A stretch of DNA of 19,861 nt from JBBAAP01 sp043808305 (GCA_043808305.1 JAZDFB010000070.1:1-19861), one strand, 5' to 3'. Numbered from the stretch's first letter, positions 1-7,039 are shown. Notes: generated from the sequence alone by a model not told the origin. A program made the numbers and translations.

Positions 1-702
1 GAAAACAAACCATCTGACGTAGATATTGCAGCTGCCGAGAAATACTACAATAGCGCTAACCAGAAATATGGCCAAGGTAATATTAATGGTGCGATTGAAG
101 ATTATACAAAGGCAATAGAACTGAACCCAAAATATGCTGAAGCATACGGTGACCGCGGTTTTACCTATAATGCTAAAGGCGAATTGGATAAAGCGATTGC
201 GGATTGTAATGAGGCACTCAGACTGAACCCAAAAGATGCTATGGTATACAACAACCGTGGTAGTACCTATCAGAAGAAAGGAGAGTTAGATAAGGCACTT
301 GCAGATTATAATGAGGCAATCAGGCTGAACCCAAAATATGCCAAGGCATATAACAACCGCGGTCTCATACATACTATTAAAGGTGAGTTAGATAAGGCAA
401 TCGCGGATTATACTGAGGCAATCAGGCTGAACCCAAAATATATCAAAGCATACACCAACCGCGGTGATGTCTATATGAATAAAAGCGAGTTAGATAAGGC
501 ACTTGCAGATTATAATGAGGCAATCAGAGTGGACCAAAGATTTGCCGAGGCATATGGCAACCGTAGTCTTATTTATGCTAAAAAAGGTGATTTCAGGTCG
601 GCGATAGCTGATGGCGAGGAGTTCCTGAAATTGGCGTCCAATCATCCCTTGGCGGTCCAGATGAAACAATTCATAGAAGAGTGGAAAAATAAAGTTAAAT
701 AG
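1..702 (+). CDS. TPR-repeat protein, C-terminal part (5' end outside window)
   Basis: The reading frame is open from base 1 and ends at TAG 700-702, giving 233 visible residues. Six tetratricopeptide repeats of 34 residues can be read, with the recurring pattern ELDKAIADYNEAIRLNPKY followed by xAYxNRG; the last repeat diverges and ends in a lysine-rich tail. TPRs form helical-hairpin superhelices that bind protein partners. At DNA level the repeats recur at exactly 102 bp (GAGTTAGATA at 283, 385 and 487). The same repeat type forms the tail of the Ser/Thr kinase at the other end of the window, so this could be the tail of a second such kinase, but no catalytic part is visible. An internal ATG at 184 is not a credible start because the repeats begin upstream of it. 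Confidence is high for the TPR call; the full protein's role is unknown. Confidence 0.9.
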   Translation, partial: ENKPSDVDIAAAEKYYNSANQKYGQGNINGAIEDYTKAIELNPKYAEAYGDRGFTYNAKGELDKAIADCNEALRLNPKDAMVYNNRGSTYQKKGELDKALADYNEAIRLNPKYAKAYNNRGLIHTIKGELDKAIADYTEAIRLNPKYIKAYTNRGDVYMNKSELDKALADYNEAIRVDQRFAEAYGNRSLIYAKKGDFRSAIADGEEFLKLASNHPLAVQMKQFIEEWKNKVK

Positions 703-1395
703 CTCTAATGAATTCCTGGAGGGTTCGCGGGACAGGTCCGCATTCGGCAAAGGCGCATAAAACCTGCATTTCCTGTCGTTTTTATTTATTATTCCGGGCT
801 ATTTTGACGATATAATTAGTGGAGGGGATAGAGAATATAGTATGTCCCAAGGCTACGCTTGGGACTAAGTGACTAATAACGTCATCCCATTCCTGATAGA
901 CCGTGCTGGCTAACAGCCACTAAGAGGCGTTTATAACCGAGGTGATTAGTCGTGTTGTGCTGTAGAAGATGACAATTTAGGGGTGCCGGGCAAACAACGC
1001 AACAAGCTTGTTGATTCAGCAGATGTCCATTACTGGCCGAGTAATGACCTTGGGTTGGTGAATACATGCCAAAATCGGTTATACTCCAACGGCTCGGGCA
1101 GGTTTGATTACCGCTCCGACAGCGGCGACGATTATTCCGATGCGGACCGTTTTGATAACCGTGTTTACCACGGCCACGGGGGGACTCCATCCCAAAAGGC
1201 GCCGCACCGGGTCGGGGATATTATCCGGTTACTGCATCGGCTGGTTTTCCCGCCGTTCGGCGATAATTTCTCCGTAATCTTCTCAAGAGTCATAAAGGGA
1301 CGCTTCCCACCGGAGGTAACGCGCTAATCAGGCCCATTTCCGGGCGCGATTTTCCCCAAAATTCCTTTTTCCTCTCAGGACATATCCTTCCTGTA
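703..1395. other. Non-coding stretch with hairpins, no supported gene
   Basis: No frame here has a recognisable domain, a plausible ribosome binding site and sensible composition together. Visible items are a weak 5-bp hairpin near 726-740, a T-rich tract at 778-792, the perfect hairpin at 844-865, and an inverted pair GACTAAT 871-877 / ATTAGTC 945-951 enclosing a smaller TGGC/GCCA hairpin. Overlapping open frames at 882-1327 on both strands are probably chance. Confidence 0.6.
844..865. repeat. Perfect 8-bp-stem hairpin
   Basis: GTCCCAAG (844-851), a 6-nt loop GCTACG, then CTTGGGAC (858-865). The arms are exact reverse complements. No T-run follows, so it is not a typical intrinsic terminator. 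Its CTACG-type core resembles cores of other intergenic hairpins in this window. Confidence 0.8.
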
Positions 1396-1680
1396 ATAAG
1401 GGGGTATGCTCCGTGACATAGGGGGGCATGCTCCGTGACATAGGGGGGTATGCTCTGTGACATAAGGGGGTATGCTCCGTGACATAAGGGGGTATGCTCC
1501 GTGACATAAGGGGGTATGCTCCGTGACATAGGGGGGTATGCTCCGTGACATAAGGGGGTATGCTCCGTGACATAAGGGGGTATACTCTCCGGCATAGGGG
1601 AGTATACTCTCTGGTATAGGGGTATATACTCCCTGGGGTAGGGGGGTATACTCCCCTAGGGTAGTGGGGTATTGCCGGAC
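1396..1680. repeat. 22-bp tandem repeat array (12 units plus decayed tail)
   Basis: Twelve head-to-tail units with an invariant 22-bp period run from 1396 to 1659, and a degenerate unit runs to about 1680. Each unit starts ATA or ATAA, has a G5-G6 run, then TATGCTCC and GTGAC. Units 1-8 (1396-1571) are nearly identical: the main variation is ATAAG versus ATAGG, with single C or T changes in units 2 and 3. Units 9-12 diverge and their core shifts to TATACTC, becoming palindromic (GAGTATACTC in unit 10). There are no spacers between units. The minus strand carries no stop codon across the array in at least two frames, which creates spurious ORFs. Iteron-like binding array, structural DNA or neutral minisatellite are all possible. 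Confidence 0.95.
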
Positions 1681-1735
1681 TCTTCCTATTTTGATATAGT
1701 TTGATACATTTCAGCATAAGCCACAGAGACATTCA

Positions 1736-1763
1736 CCCCATTAGAGGCGCGCCTCTAACGGGG
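1736..1763. promoter_or_regulatory. 28-bp palindrome upstream of the double-HTH gene
   Basis: The perfect 18-bp palindrome TTAGAGGCGCGCCTCTAA spans 1741-1758. It is flanked by CCCC (1736-1739) and GGGG (1760-1763), which extend the symmetry apart from one mismatched pair (A1740/C1759). It lies about 100 bp upstream of the HTH gene and about 56 bp beyond the array. It has the form of an operator for a dimeric DNA-binding protein, and the product of the next gene is the obvious candidate. The operator role is inference; the symmetry is direct. Confidence 0.55.
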
Positions 1764-1829
1764 CAAGGATGGCGCAGAGAACCCGTATTTAACCTTTATA
1801 TTTTTGTCTACGCTTGGTTCGTATATTTA

Positions 1830-1857
1830 TTGACTGCCTATTTAATCCGTGTACTCT
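1830..1857 (+). promoter_or_regulatory. Candidate promoter for the double-HTH gene
   Basis: TTGACT at 1830-1835, a 16-bp spacer and TACTCT at 1852-1857. The ATG chosen for the gene begins only 7 bases after the -10 box and has no Shine-Dalgarno sequence, so transcription from here would give a leaderless or nearly leaderless message. The FHA gene at 7269 shows a similar arrangement with the same TACTCT box. Confidence 0.4.
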
Positions 1858-1863
1858 GTGGCT

Positions 1864-2652
1864 ATGAACAGGCCATTGACCTTAAACGAACTGGCTCACT
1901 ATCTAAATGTCTCACGCCTGACCCTGATGCGCTGGATTAAGAAGGGGCAATTGCCGGCCCAAAAACTCGGCGGGCGCTGGATTGTTGAAGAGCGCATCCT
2001 GCACAAGTTCTCTATCGAGCGTGACGCCAATCTCTTCAGTTCCAAATCCCCTAAAAAGCCCGCACCAGTGGTTGATATTATTTCTCCTTACGGCATACGT
2101 AAGGCGACTTATCAGGATAACAAGCCCCTGAAGTTGAAAGCGGTCACGGAGATTTTGGGCGTCTGCCACCGGACCGTGACCGGCTGGATAAAAGACGGCA
2201 AGCTGGCCGCCAGCAAACTGGGCGGGCACTGGGTCGTCTGGGAAAACGATTTAGAGGAGTTCGTCAAACGGCGGTTGCTCTTTGTGGATGATGCGGCGCT
2301 GGGGATGCTATTTTTCAACCCCTATGTCCTGGAGCAATACCGCAAGGATTTTAAATACTACGTCCAGGAAGCCGCATTCCACGGCCGGGTTGGCAATAAG
2401 GAGGAACGCCATCTGATGCACCAGTCGCGCTCGCTGACTAAACGGCATCCTTATGTCTGGTCCAAAGAAACATTCGGCCGGAACGATTACAAATTGATGG
2501 ATGCCCGCGGATTTGCGGAGTTGATGTTCTGGAAAATCCGGCTTAAGGGCGGGAACTTTGCGCTGGCCATTGACCCGCGGGCGTTCCAGCTGTTGCACGG
2601 GCCGGAGCAAAAGAAGTGGATGCCTTTTCACATCCCCAACCCGCGGATTTGA
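1864..2652 (+). CDS. DNA-binding protein with two excisionase-type HTH domains
   Basis: This 262-residue protein has two copies of the helix-turn-helix type seen in the excisionase/MerR-like HTH_17 family. Copy one (about residues 4-50) has TLNELAHYLNVSRLTLMRWI and ends KLGGRWIVEE. Copy two (about 88-138) has KAVTEILGVCHRTVTGWI and ends KLGGHWVVWE. A linker rich in S, K and P joins them. The C-terminal ~125 residues, rich in aromatic and basic residues, match nothing I recognise. Members of this family usually carry a single HTH, so two in one chain suggest binding to paired or direct-repeat DNA sites. The ATG at 1864 is preferred; in-frame GTG codons at 1849 and 1858 would overlap the candidate promoter. 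No integrase or transposase is adjacent. A sequence-specific regulator is likely; target and role are unknown. Confidence 0.8.
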   Translation: MNRPLTLNELAHYLNVSRLTLMRWIKKGQLPAQKLGGRWIVEERILHKFSIERDANLFSSKSPKKPAPVVDIISPYGIRKATYQDNKPLKLKAVTEILGVCHRTVTGWIKDGKLAASKLGGHWVVWENDLEEFVKRRLLFVDDAALGMLFFNPYVLEQYRKDFKYYVQEAAFHGRVGNKEERHLMHQSRSLTKRHPYVWSKETFGRNDYKLMDARGFAELMFWKIRLKGGNFALAIDPRAFQLLHGPEQKKWMPFHIPNPRI

Positions 2653-2700
2653 TTAATATAACCAATAGGAATCTTAGCCACAGATTATACTTCGGCTGTT

Positions 2701-2741
2701 GGAGCAAAGCGACTTATCCCGATACATCGGGATGCCGCTCC
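2701..2741. repeat. Nested hairpin
   Basis: Outer arms GGAGC (2701-2705) and GCTCC (2737-2741) enclose the perfect inverted repeat ATCCCGAT (2716-2723) / ATCGGGAT (2726-2733) with a 2-nt centre. The left arm begins the word GAGCAAAGCGA, which also occurs in the structured intergenic region at 7127-7137. No T-run follows. Confidence 0.7.
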
Positions 2742-2826
2742 GCGAACACAACGCACAGCCTAGTATACCTGGCAGTCCATCGGCTGTTAGCGACAAAGGA
2801 GCGTTACAGCCGAGGATACCCAGCAG

Positions 2827-2885
2827 TAATTCACTAACGTTCAAACTGCTGGAGTATAATTCACTACGTTCAAACTGCCAGAGTA
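2827..2885. repeat. Two-copy direct repeat, 29-30 bp
   Basis: Copies at 2827-2856 and 2857-2885 are adjacent and differ by one inserted A and two substitutions. Each has TAATTCACTA, then CGTTCAAACTGC, then GAGTA. The second copy also supplies the ACTGCCAG arm that pairs with 2769-2776. Confidence 0.8.
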
Positions 2886-3050
2886 CACAGATTAACACGA
2901 AGAATTTTCTTGGTCTCCTGGGTTCCTTATACTATTAGGTATATTTATTATGTTATCCCCCAGAGGAGAGGCCGCCGAATGGCTCTACCTTAAGGTATTA
3001 TGGAATAGGGAGTGGTGATTTGGCAGGCTTGAACTGACTCCATTTTTTAC

Positions 3051-3078
3051 TTGACATCAGCTAAAAAAGGGCTATATT
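3051..3078 (+). promoter_or_regulatory. Sigma-70-type promoter for the ybaB operon
   Basis: TTGACA (3051-3056), a 16-bp spacer and TATATT (3073-3078), followed by the purine-rich AGGTGAAGGA at 3081-3090 and the ATG at 3100. The predicted leader is very short. The spacer ends in GGGC directly before the -10 box, as in the promoter of the second HEAT/DUF4159-like copy. Confidence 0.7.
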
Positions 3079-3099
3079 AAAGGTGAAGGATGTAAATAA

Positions 3100-3426
3100 A
3101 TGTTTGGAAACAAAGGCGGTATGGATATCGGTAAGCTCCTTAAGGAAGCGGGTAGTTTCCAGAAGGAAATGGCCCGGGTCCAGGCGGAACTGAAGGAGCG
3201 GGTGGTCGAGGGCACGGCCGGCGGCGGGGCGGTCAAGGCCTACGTCAACGGCGCTCTTGAGCTCTTGAGCGTCAAGATTGCGCCGGAAACCGTCAAGCCG
3301 GATGAGGTTGATATCCCGGAGGACCTGGTTACCGCGGCGACCAACCAGGCTTTCCAGAAGGCCAATGATATGGTCAAGGAAGAGATGAAGAAGATTACCC
3401 CGGCCGGTATGCCGGGTTTATTCTAA
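3100..3426 (+). CDS. ybaB: YbaB/EbfC-family nucleoid-associated protein
   Basis: The protein has 108 residues, the usual family size (about 100-115). It shows the family layout: a Met/Gly-rich N-terminus with KLLKEAGSFQKEMARVQAEL, a central VVEGTAGGGAVKAYVNGALE strand region, and a C-terminal helix VTAATNQAFQKANDMVKEEM before a Met/Gly-Pro tail. Members are homodimeric DNA-binding proteins shaped like tweezers. In many bacteria ybaB sits between dnaX and recR; here neither is present, and the gene instead leads a transcript with a secreted HEAT protein 20 bp downstream. The start is set by ATG 3100 with AGGTGAAGGA upstream. The family call is confident; the genomic context is unusual. Confidence 0.92.
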   Translation: MFGNKGGMDIGKLLKEAGSFQKEMARVQAELKERVVEGTAGGGAVKAYVNGALELLSVKIAPETVKPDEVDIPEDLVTAATNQAFQKANDMVKEEMKKITPAGMPGLF

Positions 3427-3446
3427 TAAATCTAAGGAGCAATATT

Positions 3447-5153
3447 ATGAAGCGTATAAGTATTCTGGTAGTTCTGGGTTTGATTGTGGCGATGACATTC
3501 AGGGGAGTCAGTGCGTTGGCGGCCGGGTCCGACCCGGAGGCGGAACTCAAGAAGGCCATCAAGGACCGCAATATTACAACGACGCGCTCAGCGGCCGAAC
3601 AGATGTCGAGCGCTAATAACGAAAAGGCTTTCCAGGGGATGATAAGCATAATCAAAGGACTGCAGATGGAGGATATAGAATATTATTGGGCGATTCTTAA
3701 TGCCATAGCCAATTTCACGGGCAGCGATGTGGTCAGCAAAATGGCCGATTATATTATTAAGAATAAATCCACGCCCCTGGCCAAGGATCTCCTGACGGTC
3801 CTGAAACTCAATAAGAGCAGTGAAATCGTCCCTCTACTGGAAAAAGTATTGCAGGGCGGCACGGACGAGATGAAGATAATGGCCATAGAGCATATGGCTG
3901 AGTTGTATTACAAGGAAACCATTAAAGTGCTGGTTGATTTTATCGCCACGCTGGATGATAAAAAGGACGCGGAATGGGTACGCAAGGTGGCCGAAGCGCT
4001 GTCCAGCATAACCGGCCTGGAAAGAGCCCCTTACGTTCAAAATTGGACCTCCTGGTGGAATGATAATAAGGATAAGTCCGCAGCTGAGATAATCAAACCG
4101 ATGAAAGGGTCGACTTCGGAAACCGGGACCGCCGTAGACCATATGGGATACGTGCGTAATACGGCATTCAACCGTTTGAAACAACTGCAGGCCGATAAGA
4201 TTATAGTGGTCAGTTCCTTTGATTCCTGTCCGGACGGCCAGGACCATAATTACGACCACGTCGAGGAGATTCTGGCTAAGTTTGGTATCCCCCACACCGT
4301 GGTCAGGAAGAAGGATTTTGACGTTGATAGTTACAAACTGACTGAGAAGTGGTTTGTGGGCATAAACTGCAACCAGTTCAAGGAACACTGCGTTGCTAAA
4401 GGTCACGGGCCGAGCGGGGAAAAAAGCGGCTGGCGCATGTCGCCGTGTGTCGGGCCGGGCGACCATCAGCCGTTTTCCAGCAGGTTTAAAGATAGCACCG
4501 TAAAGAAAATCGAGGAATTCGTAGCAAACGGCGGATTCCTTTTTACCGAGGATGCGGAGATTGAGGAAGTGCTGGAACGGGGGTTTAAAGGCGTAGTCCG
4601 GCACAGTGATTACCTGCCGGAAAAGGTGGTAAAAATATTCCCGGCATTAGGCGCATCAACACATCCGTATCTCAAGGGCGTATTTGACGCCATCCAAAAG
4701 CCGCAGACTGTCGAAGAAGAGAACGCCCCTCCGAGTGTGCCCGGCGAAACTTTGTCGCGCAAGGTCAAATCATCCGCCGCCGGCAAGGCTTCCTGGAAGA
4801 TAGATGACCAGAGTCCGGACCTGATAGTAGTAAAGCCGGATATGGTTACGGTGCTGATAGTCAGCCCGTCATTAAAGGGAGGGACCAAAGAAACCGGCGG
4901 CGCACCGCTGGCCGTGACCTTTGGATATAGCAAGGAAGGGAATCCCATGCAGGTAGTTTCGGCCGCGGCAACCGGCGGCACTGGTTACACCGGCGTGCCG
5001 ATGGCATTGCTCAAGGCCGGCCGGGTCCTGCACGTGATGAGCCACTTTGGCAAGCAGAAGTCATCCGACGACGAATTCCCGCTCCAGAATTTGATCGTTA
5101 ACTTTTTTGTCGAACTCAGCGAGCGCAAGCTGGGCGATGCGCGTAAGAAATAA
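3447..5153 (+). CDS. Secreted HEAT-repeat protein with DUF4159-like C-terminal domain, copy 1
   Basis: This 568-residue protein begins with a signal peptide (MKR, hydrophobic core ILVVLGLIVAM, likely cleavage after ALA or AAG near residue 26-28), so export is expected. Residues about 30-215 are paired amphipathic helices of HEAT/ARM type. From about 250 there is an alpha/beta domain (DKIIVVSSFDSC, then KIEEFVANGGFLFTED, and HPYLKGVF) like the class-I glutamine-amidotransferase fold of DUF4159 proteins; no catalytic Cys-His-Glu triad is evident. A Cys/His-rich segment has C261, C308, H314, C315 and C334, suggesting a metal site or disulphides. The C-terminus holds a conserved HVMSHFGKQKSSDDEFPLQN segment. 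AAGGAG at 3434-3439 precedes the ATG. It lies 20 bp after ybaB and has a tandem paralogue downstream. Function is unknown. Confidence 0.8.
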   Translation: MKRISILVVLGLIVAMTFRGVSALAAGSDPEAELKKAIKDRNITTTRSAAEQMSSANNEKAFQGMISIIKGLQMEDIEYYWAILNAIANFTGSDVVSKMADYIIKNKSTPLAKDLLTVLKLNKSSEIVPLLEKVLQGGTDEMKIMAIEHMAELYYKETIKVLVDFIATLDDKKDAEWVRKVAEALSSITGLERAPYVQNWTSWWNDNKDKSAAEIIKPMKGSTSETGTAVDHMGYVRNTAFNRLKQLQADKIIVVSSFDSCPDGQDHNYDHVEEILAKFGIPHTVVRKKDFDVDSYKLTEKWFVGINCNQFKEHCVAKGHGPSGEKSGWRMSPCVGPGDHQPFSSRFKDSTVKKIEEFVANGGFLFTEDAEIEEVLERGFKGVVRHSDYLPEKVVKIFPALGASTHPYLKGVFDAIQKPQTVEEENAPPSVPGETLSRKVKSSAAGKASWKIDDQSPDLIVVKPDMVTVLIVSPSLKGGTKETGGAPLAVTFGYSKEGNPMQVVSAAATGGTGYTGVPMALLKAGRVLHVMSHFGKQKSSDDEFPLQNLIVNFFVELSERKLGDARKK

Positions 5154-5199
5154 ACGCTTAATTCAATAGCGGTATCGTTCCCCCGAGCCACTTTCCAGA

Positions 5200-5217
5200 G
5201 ACTCCGAATTCGGGGTC
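5200..5217. repeat. Near-perfect 18-bp palindrome between the two paralogues
   Basis: GACTCCGAATTCGGGGTC is symmetric except for one T/G pair, which as RNA would be a wobble. It lies 47 bp after copy 1 and 29 bp before the -35 box of copy 2. It has no loop and no T-run, so an operator is as likely as a transcription terminator. Confidence 0.45.
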
Positions 5218-5245
5218 ACTAACTATATAATGATATTAAATTTTC

Positions 5246-5274
5246 TTGACTAATAGCCTTATCCGGGCTATAGT
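5246..5274 (+). promoter_or_regulatory. Sigma-70-type promoter for HEAT/DUF4159-like copy 2
   Basis: TTGACT (5246-5251), a 17-bp spacer and TATAGT (5269-5274). The leader to the ATG at 5333 is about 50 nt. The spacer ends GGGC before the -10 box, as at 3051-3078. This lets the second copy be expressed independently of the ybaB transcript. Confidence 0.65.
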
Positions 5275-5332
5275 TTATTAGTAGTGTAATATAATAACTA
5301 ATTTATACCTTTAGGTGTTAAGGAGTAATATT

Positions 5333-7039
5333 ATGAAACGTATAGGCCTGCTGGCAGTCCTGGGTTTGATTGTGGCAATGACATTCAGGGGAGTTAGTGC
5401 ATTGGCGGCCGGGGCCGACCCGGAGGCGGAACTGAAGAAAGCCATCAAGGACCGCAATATTGCAACGACGCGCACATTGGCCGAACAGATGTCGAGCGCC
5501 AATAACGAAAAGGCTTTCCAGGGGATGATAAACATACTCAAAGGCCTGCAGATGGAGGATATGGAATATTACTGGGCGATTCTTAATGCCATGGCCAATT
5601 TTACGGGCAGCGACGTGGTCGGCAAAATGACCGATTATATTATCAAGAATAAATCCACGCCCCTGGCCAAGGATATCCTGACTGTCCTGAAACTCAATAA
5701 GTGCAGGGAAATCCTGCCTCTTCTGGAAAAAGTATTGCAGGGTGGCACGGACGAGATGAAGATAATGGCCATAGAGCACATGGCCGAGCTGTATTACAAG
5801 GAAACCATAAAAGTGCTGGTTGATTTTATCGCCACGCTGGATGATAAAAAGAACTCGGAATGGGTGCGCAAGGTGGCCGAGGCGCTGGCCAGCATAACCG
5901 GCCTGGAGAGAGGCAGTTACGTCCAGAGCTGGACCTACTGGTGGAACGAGAATAAGGATAAGCCCGAAGCCGAGATAATCAAGCCGATGAAAGGGTCGAC
6001 TTCGGAAACCGGCACGGCCGCGGACCATATGGGATACGTGCGTAATACGTCATTCAACCGTTTGAAGCAGATGCCGGCTGATAAGATTATTGTGGTCAGC
6101 GCATTGGATTCCTGCTTGGGCCCGACCCACAAAGACCATAACTTTGACCATATAGAGGAGATTCTGACTAAGTTTGGTATCCCTCACACCGTGGTTACGA
6201 AGAAGGATTTTGACATTGATAGTTACAAGCTGACTGACAAGTGGTTTGTGGGCATTAACTGCAATATGTTTAAGGAACATTGCACCGCCTCGACCTGCTT
6301 TGCGACAAAGGATAAAGCCAACTGGCGATTAAACGTGTGCGGTGGGCCGGGACCCCATAACCCGTCTTCCAACAGATTTAGAGATACCACCGTGCTGAAA
6401 GTAGAAGAGTTCGTAGCAAACGGCGGATTCCTTTTTACCGAGGACGCGGAGATTGAGGAATTGCTGGAAAGAGGGTTTAAAGGCGTAATCCGGCACAGTG
6501 AATACCTGCCGGAAAAGGTGGTAAAAATATTCCCGGCATTTGGCGTATCAACCCATCCGTATCTAAAGGGTGTATTTGACGCCGTCCAAAAACCGGTGGA
6601 TGTTGAAGAGGGGGCGCCGCCTGCTGTGCCCGGCGAAACTTTGTCGCGCAAGATCAAATCATCCGCCGGCAAGGCTTCATGGAAGATAGATAACGACAGC
6701 CCGGACCTGATAGTAGTAAATCCGGGTGCAGTTACGGTGCTGATAGTCAGCCCGTCATTAAAGGGAGGGACCAAAGAAACCGGCGGCTCACCGCTGGCCG
6801 TGACCTTTGGATATAGCAAGGAAGGGAATCCTATGCAGGTAGTTTCAGCCGCGGCAACCGGCGGTTCCGGTTACGCCGGCGTGCCGATGGCATTGCTCAA
6901 GGCCGGCCGGGTTATGCACGTGATGAGCCACTTTGGCAAACAGAAGTCATCCGACGACGAATTCCCGCTTCAGAATTTAATCGTTAATTTCTTTGTCGAA
7001 CTCAACGAGCGCAAGCTGGGCGATGCGCGGAAGAAATAA
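5333..7039 (+). CDS. Secreted HEAT-repeat protein with DUF4159-like C-terminal domain, copy 2
   Basis: This tandem paralogue of the preceding protein is exactly the same length (568 residues) and very similar along the whole chain: signal peptide, HEAT-like helices, and an alpha/beta DUF4159-like domain with VEEFVANGGFLFTED and HPYLKGVF. Small insertions and deletions cancel out: two residues are gained after C261, and single residues are lost in the acidic linker and in the SSAGK stretch. The largest divergence is in the Cys/His-rich segment, where this copy reads INCNMFKEHC then TASTC, adding a cysteine. I chose ATG 5333, preceded by AAGGAG at 5320-5325 as in copy 1, over the in-frame GTG at 5315, which lies upstream of that ribosome binding site. 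It has its own promoter and is followed by a large terminator-like structure. Function is unknown; diversification of a binding surface is plausible. Confidence 0.8.
   Translation: MKRIGLLAVLGLIVAMTFRGVSALAAGADPEAELKKAIKDRNIATTRTLAEQMSSANNEKAFQGMINILKGLQMEDMEYYWAILNAMANFTGSDVVGKMTDYIIKNKSTPLAKDILTVLKLNKCREILPLLEKVLQGGTDEMKIMAIEHMAELYYKETIKVLVDFIATLDDKKNSEWVRKVAEALASITGLERGSYVQSWTYWWNENKDKPEAEIIKPMKGSTSETGTAADHMGYVRNTSFNRLKQMPADKIIVVSALDSCLGPTHKDHNFDHIEEILTKFGIPHTVVTKKDFDIDSYKLTDKWFVGINCNMFKEHCTASTCFATKDKANWRLNVCGGPGPHNPSSNRFRDTTVLKVEEFVANGGFLFTEDAEIEELLERGFKGVIRHSEYLPEKVVKIFPAFGVSTHPYLKGVFDAVQKPVDVEEGAPPAVPGETLSRKIKSSAGKASWKIDNDSPDLIVVNPGAVTVLIVSPSLKGGTKETGGSPLAVTFGYSKEGNPMQVVSAAATGGSGYAGVPMALLKAGRVMHVMSHFGKQKSSDDEFPLQNLIVNFFVELNERKLGDARKK

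Larger units (their letters stand above)
2653..3050. other. Non-coding stretch with inverted and direct repeats
   Basis: No supported gene. It contains nested inverted repeats (2701-2741; CTGGCAGT 2769-2776 with ACTGCCAG 2874-2881; CGGCTGT 2781-2787 with ACAGCCG 2806-2812) and a two-copy direct repeat (2827-2885). The part from 2890 to 3050 is A/T-rich with no clear structure before the promoter at 3051. Short open frames on both strands here look like chance. Confidence 0.6.

Noticed and set aside
1079..1207. Minus-strand 42-codon frame from GTG with a hydrophobic Val/Ile/Ala stretch, possible small membrane protein
   Set aside because: No ribosome binding site and only a GTG start. The hydrophobic character could be chance; conservation would be needed.
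882..1327. Overlapping open frames, plus 983-1327 and minus 882-1190
   Set aside because: Composition is unlike the real genes, no ribosome binding site or domain is visible, and they lie opposite each other in hairpin-rich DNA.
1396..1680. CRISPR array
   Set aside because: Units are contiguous 22-mers without variable spacers, and no cas gene is present.
1290..1732. Two overlapping minus-strand open frames with repeated Tyr/Pro/His-rich peptides
   Set aside because: They arise because the 22-bp unit has no minus-strand stop. Both frames read the same repeats, start in poor context and have no domain.
1864..2652. Mobile element excisionase with an associated integrase
   Set aside because: No integrase, transposase or attachment-site duplication is visible around it, and the tRNA lies 14 kb away.
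3834..4604. Long minus-strand open frame inside HEAT/DUF4159-like copy 1
   Set aside because: It is a shadow of the real gene. The equivalent region of copy 2 is broken up differently, and no domain is seen.
5200..5217. Intrinsic terminator after copy 1
   Set aside because: The palindrome has no loop and no following T-run, so it is listed only as a palindrome.
5315..5332. Upstream in-frame GTG start for copy 2
   Set aside because: It places the AAGGAG ribosome binding site inside the coding region. The paralogue starts at the equivalent of 5333, giving equal lengths.
5318..6028. Long minus-strand open frame inside HEAT/DUF4159-like copy 2
   Set aside because: It is antisense to a clear signal-peptide and HEAT region, is not matched in copy 1, and has no start signals.
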